NCBI RefSeq assembly: GCF_014843845.1
Contig: NZ_JHQS01000122.1
Location: 1 to 64,000, forward strand
Direction of reading: 5' to 3'
DNA length: 64,000 nucleotides
From: Mesorhizobium amorphae
Lineage (GTDB): Bacteria; Pseudomonadota; Alphaproteobacteria; Rhizobiales; Rhizobiaceae
Shown here: positions 17,652 through 25,931 of the stretch, piece after piece
Layout of the letters: every line of letters starts with the position of its first letter
Numbering within the stretch: the first letter of the stretch is position 1
Made by a program: the position numbers and the translations under genes
The notes under the pieces: model-generated
The model's database searches: none
Told to the model about the DNA's origin: nothing
Seen by the model: only the letters and a program-made list of their open reading frames with translations

Positions 17652-18935
17652 TCAGCGTTCGAAGGCGTCCAGCATCCGATACCAGGCGATCGTCGCGGCG
17701 ACGCCAATCTGGCGGAAAGCGTGGAACGGGATCGGCCGGATCGGCGACAGCGGGAACGGCAGCTGGTTGATATCGCCGTTCGCAAGGTAGCTCGCCATCC
17801 GCCCGCCGAGCGCGGTCATCAGGCCGACACCGCGGCCCTGGCAGCCGACCACGGCGAGCAGGCCCGGCTCCGGCTCGTGAATATGCGGCAAGTGGTCCGG
17901 CGTCATCGCCACGCGGCCGAACCAGCGTTTTTCTATCGCGACGCCGGCAAGCGCTGGATAGAGCCTGACCAGCGCCCGTTCGAGATGCGCCCAGTCACCC
18001 TCACTGGCCGGCTGCGCCATGCGGCCGCGCCCACCGAGCACCAGCCGGCCGTCGGCGCTCTTGCGGTAATAGACGAGGATGCGGCGCGAATCCGACACTG
18101 CTTGCCCTTCCGGCAGAATCGTCGCCGCGAGATTGGAAGACAACGGCGCCGTCGCGATCTGGAACGAATGCAGCGGCACGATGGTCTCAGCCAAGCCGGG
18201 AAGCAGCCCGCCGGTATAGGCGTTGGTTGCAAGGACAACCGCCTTCGCCCGCAATTCGGCGCCGTTTGCGGTCGAGACGCGCCAAAAGCCGGCGTCCTTG
18301 GCAAGTTTCACCACCTTCTGGCGCTCGGCGATCCGGGCGCCGGCGGCTGTGGCAACGCGCGCTAACTCCGATGTATAGGCGAGCGGATCGATGACGCCGG
18401 CGCGGCGGTCGAGCCAGCCGCCGAGATAGCCCTGCGCGCCAGTCATCGCCGCGATTTCCGCCTGGCTCAGAAGCTCAACATCGGCACCACGCGCCCGCCA
18501 CTGCCTATCCCGGTTGACTGCCGCCTTCAACGCGGTCTCGGTGTGCGTGGCCTGGATCCAGCCATTGCGAACGAACGGCACCGCCAGTCTCTCGTCGCGG
18601 ATCAGGTCGAAAACCGCATCGGCTGTCGAGGCGGCAAAATTGACCAGCGCCTCGCCGCGTTCGAGCCCGAAATGCTCGACGAGCCATTCCGGATCATATT
18701 TGAGGCCGGGTATGACCTGGCCGCCATTCAGCCCCGATGCGCCCTCTCCGATCGCGCCGGCCTCCAGTACCTGGACTGCAAGACCGAGGCGCGCCGCGTG
18801 CAACGCGGTCGACAGGCCCATGATGCCGCCGCCGACGATGACGACATCGACAGGGCTGCCGGCCGGAAAAAGCGACGGGAATGCCGATACAGCCTTGGGC
18901 TTTTGCCAGATCGGATCGGAAAACGGTGCGGGCAA
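17652..18935 (-). CDS. FAD-dependent oxidoreductase, PuuB/DadA-like
   Basis: The 427-residue enzyme has the dinucleotide-binding motif VVIVGGGIMGLSTALHAARL at about residues 30-50, then GEGASGLNGGQVIPG, the PuuB/DAO signature region. It ends with a C-terminal FAD-contact region (VGCQGRGVGLMTALGG). Family members oxidise amines such as gamma-glutamylputrescine or D-amino acids. A TTG start at 18935 is supported by AGGTG just upstream, with no nearby ATG. A 10-base perfect inverted repeat (17641-17650/17658-17667) overlaps its stop and may end its transcript. Confidence 0.85.
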   Translation of the reverse strand: MPAPFSDPIWQKPKAVSAFPSLFPAGSPVDVVIVGGGIMGLSTALHAARLGLAVQVLEAGAIGEGASGLNGGQVIPGLKYDPEWLVEHFGLERGEALVNFAASTADAVFDLIRDERLAVPFVRNGWIQATHTETALKAAVNRDRQWRARGADVELLSQAEIAAMTGAQGYLGGWLDRRAGVIDPLAYTSELARVATAAGARIAERQKVVKLAKDAGFWRVSTANGAELRAKAVVLATNAYTGGLLPGLAETIVPLHSFQIATAPLSSNLAATILPEGQAVSDSRRILVYYRKSADGRLVLGGRGRMAQPASEGDWAHLERALVRLYPALAGVAIEKRWFGRVAMTPDHLPHIHEPEPGLLAVVGCQGRGVGLMTALGGRMASYLANGDINQLPFPLSPIRPIPFHAFRQIGVAATIAWYRMLDAFER

Positions 18936-18977
18936 GGATCACCTGAGGTTGATTGCGCGTGAAAATCCTATTGTCGA

Positions 18978-18993
18978 TTTCACATATTTGAAA
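18978..18993. promoter_or_regulatory. TTTCA-N6-TGAAA operator candidate (oxidase side)
   Basis: TTTCACATATTTGAAA has the same arms and six-base spacing as the site at 17593-17608. A further GTGAAA half-site is at 18959-18964. The site lies 43 bases upstream of the FAD oxidase start, within the 230-base spacer shared with the divergent FAH-family gene, so it could act on both directions. Confidence 0.55.
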
Positions 18994-19165
18994 GAGCGTT
19001 TCGATCCTGTTGCGACGCCTGTAGGTAATTTTCCGGCCGACCCTGTCGAAAACCGGATCACGAACGGGATAGACCTTTGACCGGAATCCGACGAAAGTGC
19101 CGCGCCGATCGGCCCGCCTTTCGGCCAAGGCGGACCGCCGTAACCAGACTGGGAGAACCGCAGCC

Positions 19166-20323
19166 ATGATCAATCCAAGCCACCTGCCCGCCGACGGCCT
19201 GTTCATCGGCCGCGCCAGGACAGGCGAAGCGTCCTATCCGCTGGTGGTCACGGTGCGCGACGGCACGGTCTTCGACATCACATCAAGCACAGCGCCAACC
19301 GTCCGCGATGTCTGCGAAATGGCGGACCCCGCAGGCCATGTTCGCACTGCCAAAGGCAAGCCGATCGGTTCGCTCGACGCGATCGCCGCCAACAGTTTCG
19401 CGGCGACGCGCGATCCGGCAAGACCCTATCTGCTCTCACCGGTCGACCTGCAGGCGGTCAAGGCCTCCGGCGTCACCTTCGTCGTCAGCCTGCTCGAACG
19501 GGTCATTGAGGAACAGGCGCGTGGCTCGGCGGAAAGGGCCGATGCCATTCGCGCCGACATTGCCGGGCTGATCGGCCATGATCTGTCGAAGCTGAAGCCA
19601 GGCTCGCCCGAAGCGATGGAGATTAAGGCCAGGCTGATCCAGCGCGGCGCCTGGTCGCAATATCTGGAAGTGGGCATCGGACCGGATGCCGAGATCTTCA
19701 CCAAATGCCAGCCGATGGCCTCGGTCGGTTTCGGCGCCGATGTCGGGCTGCATCCAGTGTCGACCTGGAACAATCCGGAGCCGGAGATCGCCATGATCGC
19801 CGCCAGCAGCGGCAGCATCGTCGGCGCCACGATCGGCAACGACGTCAATCTGCGCGACGTCGAGGGACGTTCGGCGCTGCTGCTCGGCAAGGCCAAGGAC
19901 AACAACGCCTCGGCCTCGCTCGGACCGTTCATCCGGCTGTTCGACGACACCTTCTCCATCGATGACGTGAAGCAGGCCATCGTGCGCCTGAAGGTCGAGG
20001 GCGAGGACGGGTTTTCGCTGGAGGGCGCCAGCTCGATGGCCGAGATCAGCCGCTCGCCGGAAGAACTGGTCGCAGCCGCCATGGGTCCGCACCACCAGTA
20101 TCCGGATGGGCTGGCGCTCTATCTCGGCACCATGTTCGTGCCGTCGAAGGATCGCGGCGAAAAGGGCAAGGGTTTTACCCACAAGGTCGGTGACATCGTC
20201 ACCATCTCGTCGGAGAAATTCGGCGCGCTGGTCAATCGTGTGCGGCTGTCGCCCGACTGTCCGCACTGGACCTATGGCGCCAGCCACCTCATGCGCGACC
20301 TCGCCAAGGCCGGTTTGATCTAG
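19166..20323 (+). CDS. FAH-family sugar-acid dehydratase candidate (2-keto-3-deoxy-xylonate dehydratase-like)
   Basis: The 385-residue protein belongs to the long FAH group (COG3970) that includes the Caulobacter xylonate-pathway dehydratase XylX. Shared-looking features are DGLFIGRARTG, VRDGTVFDITS and APTVRDVCE near the N-terminus. The FAH metal-site region NNPEPEIAMI comes next, then GNDVNLRDVEGRSALLLGKA. It would dehydrate a 2-keto-3-deoxy sugar acid to a semialdehyde. GGGAGA precedes the ATG. Downstream lies a ribose-type transporter, which fits a sugar-acid pathway. The exact substrate is inferred from recalled family resemblance. Confidence 0.7.
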   Translation: MINPSHLPADGLFIGRARTGEASYPLVVTVRDGTVFDITSSTAPTVRDVCEMADPAGHVRTAKGKPIGSLDAIAANSFAATRDPARPYLLSPVDLQAVKASGVTFVVSLLERVIEEQARGSAERADAIRADIAGLIGHDLSKLKPGSPEAMEIKARLIQRGAWSQYLEVGIGPDAEIFTKCQPMASVGFGADVGLHPVSTWNNPEPEIAMIAASSGSIVGATIGNDVNLRDVEGRSALLLGKAKDNNASASLGPFIRLFDDTFSIDDVKQAIVRLKVEGEDGFSLEGASSMAEISRSPEELVAAAMGPHHQYPDGLALYLGTMFVPSKDRGEKGKGFTHKVGDIVTISSEKFGALVNRVRLSPDCPHWTYGASHLMRDLAKAGLI

Positions 20324-20623
20324 CCGACCCGCCTCGCCTGCGACCCTTTCCTTGCTGAATGCCTGGTCGGTTCGGCGGGCGAGGGCGACGGTCCGTGCCA
20401 ACGAGGCTCCGAGCTTCCGGAAAATATCACCCCAGCTGATGCAATCTGATGGGATTGCTGATGGCGCTGTGCCGTGCGCCAACGTCCATTGGCTGGTGGA
20501 GGCTTGCCAGTGGACGGAAAAGGGAATGCTCTGAGGGCACCCGGTCGGCGCTGGCAGGAGATGCGGTCTTTGGGCCGCATCGCGCCTGACGGGAGGTCGT
20601 TTTTCAACATGGGAGGAAATCAA
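20324..20623 (+). other. 300-base non-coding leader before a sugar-binding protein gene
   Basis: No convincing gene is seen. A GGGAGG ribosome site sits at 20611-20616, just before the binding-protein ATG. No obvious LacI-type operator or riboswitch could be recognised. The region probably holds the transporter promoter. Confidence 0.4.
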
Positions 20624-21556
20624 ATGCTGACGAGGCTAAGACTGCTCGTGCTTGGCTTGATCATGGCGCTTGCCATTCCGGCGGCGGCACAGGCCAAGAC
20701 GTTCTACTGGATTTCGCATGGCGGCCCGGCCGACCCGGTCTGGACCTACTTCCTGGCCGGCGCCAAGCAATGGGCGACCGACACCGGCAACACCGTCAAC
20801 ACCTCGTTCCACAATAACGACGTGGCCTCGCAACAGGAGGCAGTGCGTGCCGCCATCTCGGCCAAGGCCGACGGCATCGTCACCACCAGCCCCGATCCGG
20901 GCAGCCTTGTCGAGATCGTCAAGGAAGCGCGCGCCGCCAACATCCCGATCATCAACTTCAACACGCCCGACCCGAAGGCCAATTTCAACGCCTATGTCGG
21001 CGGCGACAATGTCACCTTCGGCAAGCACTGGGCGCAGTATCTGGTCGACAAGGGCCTGGTGAAGAAGGGCGATTTCGTCTGGATGCCGGTCGAGGTCCCC
21101 GGCGCCACCTATGGCGTGCAGGAAGAGGAAGGCATCAAGAGCGTGTTCGAGCCGCTCGGCATCACCTACGAAATCACCGAAGCCACGCTCGACCAGGCCG
21201 AAGTGATCAACCGCATGGTCGATTACCTCACCGCCAACAAGGCCAAGGTCAAGGCGATCATCGGCCTCGGCGACCTCGTCACCGGCTCGATCAAGCGGGT
21301 GTTCGACCAGGTCGGCGTCAAGCCGGGCGAAATCCCGGTCGTCGGCTGGGGCAACTCACTCGACACCACGCAGGAAGTGCTGAACGGCTATGTCAATGCC
21401 GCGCAGTGGCAGGATCCGCAGGCGACCAGCTATGTGGCGCTTTCGCTGGCCAACATGGCCGCCGCCGGCATTCCTCCGGGCTTCAACGTCATCACCGGCG
21501 CGCTCTACGAAAAAGACACCGCCGAAGTGTACGACAAGATCCTGTCCGGCAAATAG
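20624..21556 (+). CDS. Sugar ABC transporter substrate-binding protein, RbsB type
   Basis: The 310-residue protein has a clear signal peptide (MLTRLRLLVLGLIMALAIP, cut after AAAQA). The periplasmic-binding fold has FNTPDPKANFNAYVGGDN and IGLGDLVTGSIKRVFDQ, typical of the ribose/galactose/autoinducer-2 class. It captures a sugar for the permease and ATPase encoded downstream. The ATG is chosen because GGGAGG lies eight bases upstream. A 13-base-pair stem-loop follows the stop and may keep expression of this gene above its partners. Confidence 0.9.
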   Translation: MLTRLRLLVLGLIMALAIPAAAQAKTFYWISHGGPADPVWTYFLAGAKQWATDTGNTVNTSFHNNDVASQQEAVRAAISAKADGIVTTSPDPGSLVEIVKEARAANIPIINFNTPDPKANFNAYVGGDNVTFGKHWAQYLVDKGLVKKGDFVWMPVEVPGATYGVQEEEGIKSVFEPLGITYEITEATLDQAEVINRMVDYLTANKAKVKAIIGLGDLVTGSIKRVFDQVGVKPGEIPVVGWGNSLDTTQEVLNGYVNAAQWQDPQATSYVALSLANMAAAGIPPGFNVITGALYEKDTAEVYDKILSGK

Positions 21557-21568
21557 GCCCCACGACTA

Positions 21569-21602
21569 CCAGCGCCGCGCGCCTTTCGACGCGCGGCGCT
21601 GG
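21569..21602 (+). other. Intra-operon stem-loop after the binding-protein gene
   Basis: CCAGCGCCGCGCG and CGCGCGGCGCTGG form a perfect 13-base-pair stem around CCTTTCGA. There is no T-run, so it is more likely a 3'-end stabiliser or partial attenuator than a full terminator. It lies between the binding-protein and permease genes. Confidence 0.6.
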
Positions 21603-21679
21603 ACGCTATCGTCGCTGGAGCCCGCGCCGTCTTCTACGGTGCAGGTCTCAGCCCATTCCATTCATGTCGCGGGTTGCTC

Positions 21680-22666
21680 GTGGAAAATCGTTCCCTCATC
21701 CAAGGCCTGATCGGCAGGCCGGAATTCGGGCCATTTGTCCTGCTCGTCATCGAGCTCGTCGTCTTCTGGGGCATCAATCCCGACTTCCTGTCGCCGCAGA
21801 ACATTTCCAACATACTGGCCTTCACCGTCGAGCTCGGCCTGATCGCGCTGGCGATGACGCTTTTGATGACATCGGGCGAATTCGACCTCTCGGTCGGATC
21901 GCTGTTCGGCTTCTCGCCGGTGCTGATGTGGACGCTGTTCAACAGCGGTGCCACCTCGCTGGAGATGGGGCTCGTCATTGCGCTGGTCGTCGCCACCTTC
22001 ATCGGGCTGGTCAATGGCTGGTTCGTGACGCAGCTGAAGATCCCGTCCTTCCTGGTGACGCTCGGCATGCTGCTGGTGGTGCGCGGCACCGCGCTGTTCG
22101 TCACCGACGGCTTTCCGCAGCGGACCTGGAGCGCCGAAGGCAGCTGGCTGGCGGAAGCGCTGGTCGGCGATTTCTTCATCGGCCCGTTCCGCGTCTACAT
22201 GTCGCTGTTCTGGTTCATCGCCGCGGCGATCGCGCTGGGCTACGTGCTGACGCAGAGCCGCACCGGCAACTGGATACAGGCCGCCGGCGGCAACCCCAAT
22301 GCGGCGCGCGCCCGCGGCGTCAACGTCAACGGTGTCAAGATCGGCCTGTTCGTACTGTCGTCGCTGATGGCTTCGCTTGCCGGCGTCATTTCCTCGCTGC
22401 GCACCTCGGCGGCCAATCCCAACAGCGGCACCGGCTACGAGCTCGAGGTCATCGCCATGGTGGTGATCGGCGGCACGGCGCTGACCGGCGGACGCGGCAC
22501 GATCATCGGCACCGTGCTCGGCATCCTGATCCTGCGCGTGATGCGCAACGGCATCGTGCTGATCGGCGTGCCGGGGCTCGCCTACAACATCTTCATCGGC
22601 GCCATCATCCTCGGCATGATGGCGCTCCACTCATGGCTGGAACGCCGGCATCAGGCAGGGACGTGA
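21680..22666 (+). CDS. Sugar ABC transporter permease, RbsC type
   Basis: The 328-residue membrane protein has eight or more helices and the family motifs MTSGEFDLSVGSLFGFSPV, NWIQAAGGNPNAARARGVNV and VIGGTALTGGRGTIIGTVLG of the ribose/branched-chain permease group. A GTG at 21680 and a TTG at 21674 are both possible starts, and neither has a strong ribosome site. It works with the ATPase starting three bases after its stop. Only one permease gene is present, so it is expected to homodimerise. Confidence 0.9.
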   Translation: MENRSLIQGLIGRPEFGPFVLLVIELVVFWGINPDFLSPQNISNILAFTVELGLIALAMTLLMTSGEFDLSVGSLFGFSPVLMWTLFNSGATSLEMGLVIALVVATFIGLVNGWFVTQLKIPSFLVTLGMLLVVRGTALFVTDGFPQRTWSAEGSWLAEALVGDFFIGPFRVYMSLFWFIAAAIALGYVLTQSRTGNWIQAAGGNPNAARARGVNVNGVKIGLFVLSSLMASLAGVISSLRTSAANPNSGTGYELEVIAMVVIGGTALTGGRGTIIGTVLGILILRVMRNGIVLIGVPGLAYNIFIGAIILGMMALHSWLERRHQAGT

Positions 22667-22669
22667 ACC

Positions 22670-23464
<795 letters not shown>

Positions 23465-23506
23465 GCACCATCCATCGCTGTCTGGCACAGGATCGCATCA
23501 GCTCCT

Positions 23507-24541
23507 ATGACTGTGACAATGAAGGCCACCGTTGCCGATATCGCCAGAAGCTGCGGGCTGTCGACCGCAACGGTCGACCGGGTGCTGAACAACCGCGCGG
23601 GCGCCAGCGCCGCCAACCGGCAGCGCGTGATGGAGGCTGCCAGGCAGCTCGGCTACCTGCCTGTCGTCGACCAGGTGGCGCTGCCGTCGAGGCCGGCGCA
23701 TCTGGAGTTCTTCCTGCCGATCGGCTCGAACGCCTTCATGATCGATCTCGCCAAACATATCGAGGACTATGCTGCGCGCCTGCCGCTGGTCGCGTCCTGC
23801 CGCATCCACAGCCTCGCCGGCATCGCGCCTGGCGCGCTGCAAGGCGCCATCGAAAACCTGTCGTTGAGGGCGAACGGCGTCGGCGTCATCGCCGTCGATC
23901 ATCCGAGAACGCGCAACATCCTGCGCGAGGTGGTCGAGGCCGGCATCCGTCTGGTCACGCTGGTCTCGGACGTTCCGGCGGCACCGCGCTCGGCCTATGT
24001 CGGCATCGACAACCGGGTCGCCGGGCGCACCGCGGCACTTTTGATGGGCCGCTTCCTCGGCGGCCGCACCGGCCATCTGGCCATGGTGGTCGGCTCACGC
24101 TCCTATCGCGGCCATGAGGAACGCGAGATGGGCTTCCGCTCTGTACTCTCAGAGGAATTCCCCAATCTCACCGTCTCAAGCGCCGTCGAGATCAATGACG
24201 AGCCGGAGGTGAGCTACACCGCGACGATGAAGGCGCTGCACAATGAGCCGGAATTGCTCGGCATCTATTGCGTCGGCGCCGGCCGCTCGGGCGTGGCGAA
24301 AGCGCTGCTGGAGGCAAGGCCGAAGAAGAAGCCGGTGTTCATCTGCCACGACCTGACCAGGGAAACGCGCGGCTATCTGGTCGACGATATCGCCGATGTC
24401 GTCATCGACCAGAACGCGCGGCTGATCGCCGAACAGTCGGTCATCCGCCTGCTCGGCTCGATCGCGTCTTCGGCGCCTTACCTGACGAAAAAATTCATCG
24501 AGCCACGCCTGATCTTCAAAGAAAACGTGCCGGTTCAATAG
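23507..24541 (+). CDS. LacI family transcriptional regulator
   Basis: The 344-residue protein has the N-terminal LacI headpiece (TVADIARSCGLSTATVDRVL at residues about 6-25, hinge at about 45-60). A periplasmic-binding-type effector domain follows, with GIDNRVAGRTAALLMGRFLGG in it. It lies downstream of the sugar transporter genes in the same direction and probably represses them until the sugar or its keto-acid product binds. The ATG at 23507 or one at 23519 could start it, as no ribosome site separates them. Confidence 0.88.
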   Translation: MTVTMKATVADIARSCGLSTATVDRVLNNRAGASAANRQRVMEAARQLGYLPVVDQVALPSRPAHLEFFLPIGSNAFMIDLAKHIEDYAARLPLVASCRIHSLAGIAPGALQGAIENLSLRANGVGVIAVDHPRTRNILREVVEAGIRLVTLVSDVPAAPRSAYVGIDNRVAGRTAALLMGRFLGGRTGHLAMVVGSRSYRGHEEREMGFRSVLSEEFPNLTVSSAVEINDEPEVSYTATMKALHNEPELLGIYCVGAGRSGVAKALLEARPKKKPVFICHDLTRETRGYLVDDIADVVIDQNARLIAEQSVIRLLGSIASSAPYLTKKFIEPRLIFKENVPVQ

Positions 24542-24663
24542 GTTAGTGCGCCGCAGCAAGGTCGCTTTGTCCGGATTTGTCGGAGGATTGGTGGCTGATG
24601 CGGCAATTCTGCACACCTGCTATGCAACTTTTATGGTTGCCGAATCATTAAGCAATCGGTAGA

Positions 24664-24786
24664 TATCTGGGTGTCGGCCATCTACTCCTCCCAGATGCGA
24701 TGCCGACGCTGAATGCGGCGCACCTCCTCCCGCGCCTCGTTCGAAATCGAGCCCGCTGCCACCTCCTCCCGGCAGCGGGCTTTTTT
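24664..24786 (+). ncRNA. Trans-acting small RNA, alpha-r14/NfeR1-like, with three anti-SD loops
   Basis: Three consecutive hairpins each expose a CTCCTCCC-type anti-Shine-Dalgarno motif in the loop. Hairpin 1 pairs GTCGG (24673) with CCGAC (24703), with ACTCCTCCC at 24684-24692. Hairpin 2 pairs GGCGC (24717) with GCGCC (24732) around ACCTCCTCCC. Hairpin 3 is the terminator stem, also with loop ACCTCCTCCC, followed by TTTTTT. Three unpaired CCUCCUCCC motifs and a length near 120 nt are known features of the rhizobial alpha-r14 family (NfeR1 in Sinorhizobium meliloti). The 5' end is estimated from that length, not seen. It probably represses transport mRNAs by masking ribosome sites. Confidence 0.8.
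24751..24786 (+). terminator. Intrinsic terminator of the small RNA
   Basis: GCCCGCTGCC and GGCAGCGGGC form a perfect 10-base-pair stem around ACCTCCTCCC, followed by six Ts. It is the strongest intrinsic terminator in this part of the window and its loop doubles as the third anti-SD motif. Confidence 0.9.
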
Positions 24787-24851
24787 CGTTCCGGGTTTCG
24801 TTCCGGGTACAGATTCGGGATTCTTCAGCGTCAAAAACGCGAAGCGTCGGT

Positions 24852-25433
24852 CTATCGCGCCCGGAACGACGCGATCAGGCCTTCCGCCATGCGCACGAAC
24901 TGTGCGCTCGGGCCTTCGGCGCCGACGCTCTGCATCGAGACGCGCGCGCCTTCGAGGAGCAGCGACAGCGTATCGGCGAGAAGCTCGGCCTGGCCAACGC
25001 CTGCGTCGCGGCAGAGCGCCACCAGCCGGTCGCGCTGGGCTTCCTTGAGTTCCTTGATGACGCGTCGCGCCGGATGGTCGGTCTCGCTGAGCTCGATTGC
25101 GGCATTGGCCATGTCGCAGCCGCGGCTGTCCGCGTTGAGCATATCGGCGGCCTTTCGAACCCAGGCATGCAGTTGCGCGAGCTTGTCGCCGGGATATTCG
25201 GCCTCGAATGCGTCCCATATCGCGGCGGCCTTGCATGCGGTGGCGCGCAGGCATTCTATGATCAGGTCGTCCTTGGACTCGAAATGACGGTACAGAGTCA
25301 TCTTGTTGGTGCCGGCGGCTTCGGTGATGGCGTCGACGCCGACGCCCTTGATGCCATGCTTGTGAAACATGTCCTGCGCCGTCTCCAGGATACGATCCCG
25401 CGGGCGAACGCGTTCCGTCGTGCCGTCTGCCAT
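24852..25433 (-). CDS. TetR/AcrR family regulator
   Basis: The 193-residue protein has a TetR-type helix-turn-helix (RDRILETAQDMFHKHGIKG, then TNKMTLYRHFESKDDLI) at residues about 12-58 and a divergent C-terminal ligand domain. AAGGAGA lies before the ATG. It is divergent from the RND efflux operon. Twin GTTAC-N6-GTAAC palindromes in the spacer are the likely operators, so it probably represses both itself and the pump until a toxic ligand binds. Confidence 0.88.
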   Translation of the reverse strand: MADGTTERVRPRDRILETAQDMFHKHGIKGVGVDAITEAAGTNKMTLYRHFESKDDLIIECLRATACKAAAIWDAFEAEYPGDKLAQLHAWVRKAADMLNADSRGCDMANAAIELSETDHPARRVIKELKEAQRDRLVALCRDAGVGQAELLADTLSLLLEGARVSMQSVGAEGPSAQFVRMAEGLIASFRAR

Positions 25434-25482
25434 CGAAGTCTCCTTGTCTCCCTAAAAATTCGGCTCACCTCTTGACTAGGGT

Positions 25483-25523
25483 GTTACCGGTCTGTAACTT
25501 TAGCGATGTTACTTACTGGTAAC
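25483..25523. promoter_or_regulatory. Twin TetR operators over the efflux promoter
   Basis: Two 16-base inverted repeats of identical layout occur: GTTACCGGTCTGTAAC (25483-25498) and GTTACTTACTGGTAAC (25508-25523), both GTTAC-N6-GTAAC. A plus-strand promoter can be read as TTGACT at 25472-25477 and TAACTT at 25495-25500 with a 17-base spacer, so the first operator covers its -10 box. Confidence 0.65.
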
Positions 25524-25679
25524 ACCTATCTTGCCTGCCGTCAACGATTGGCACCGCCGTTGGGCCCTGCCGGGACGGAAGCAAGGCAAGAAACTGCCTG
25601 TCATGCGGCTTCGGCCGGTGAGAACGAGGAAAACGGTTCGCGATCATCCGATGCGAATCGCCAGCCAGGAGCCGCTCCT

Positions 25680-25931
25680 ATGTCGCAGCGCAAGGATTTG
25701 ACGATCGATGAAGCCATGCGGGATCCGATGATCCGGCTGGTGATGAAGGCGGACCGCGTCGATCCGCGCGCCTTCGAGGCAACCCTGCGTTCGCTGGCGG
25801 CCGCACAGGTGCCAGCGCGCAAGGCGGCGCCGCGCTTTCCGGAAGAGACGGCGCGCAGCCGGCAGCTGTCCAGAATCGCCAACGCGTTTGGCGAAGCAAA
25901 AGCATTCAACGAGGCCTGCGTGTCATGGTGA
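25680..25931 (+). CDS. Small protein overlapping the RND permease gene
   Basis: This 83-residue hydrophilic protein starts MSQRKDLTIDEAMRDPMIRL and has no recognised domain, signal peptide or membrane segment. AGGAG lies nine bases before the ATG. Its stop lies inside the first codons of the RND gene (seven-base overlap), which indicates translational coupling to the pump. The mid-part (VDPRAFEATLRSLAAAQVP) is predicted helical. Function unknown. It could be a real accessory protein or a leader that sets pump translation. Confidence 0.65.
   Translation: MSQRKDLTIDEAMRDPMIRLVMKADRVDPRAFEATLRSLAAAQVPARKAAPRFPEETARSRQLSRIANAFGEAKAFNEACVSW

Noticed and set aside
24735..24750. A tRNA-like GTTCGAAATC sequence
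   Set aside because: No acceptor, D or anticodon stem can be drawn around it. It lies in the linker of the small RNA between hairpins 2 and 3.
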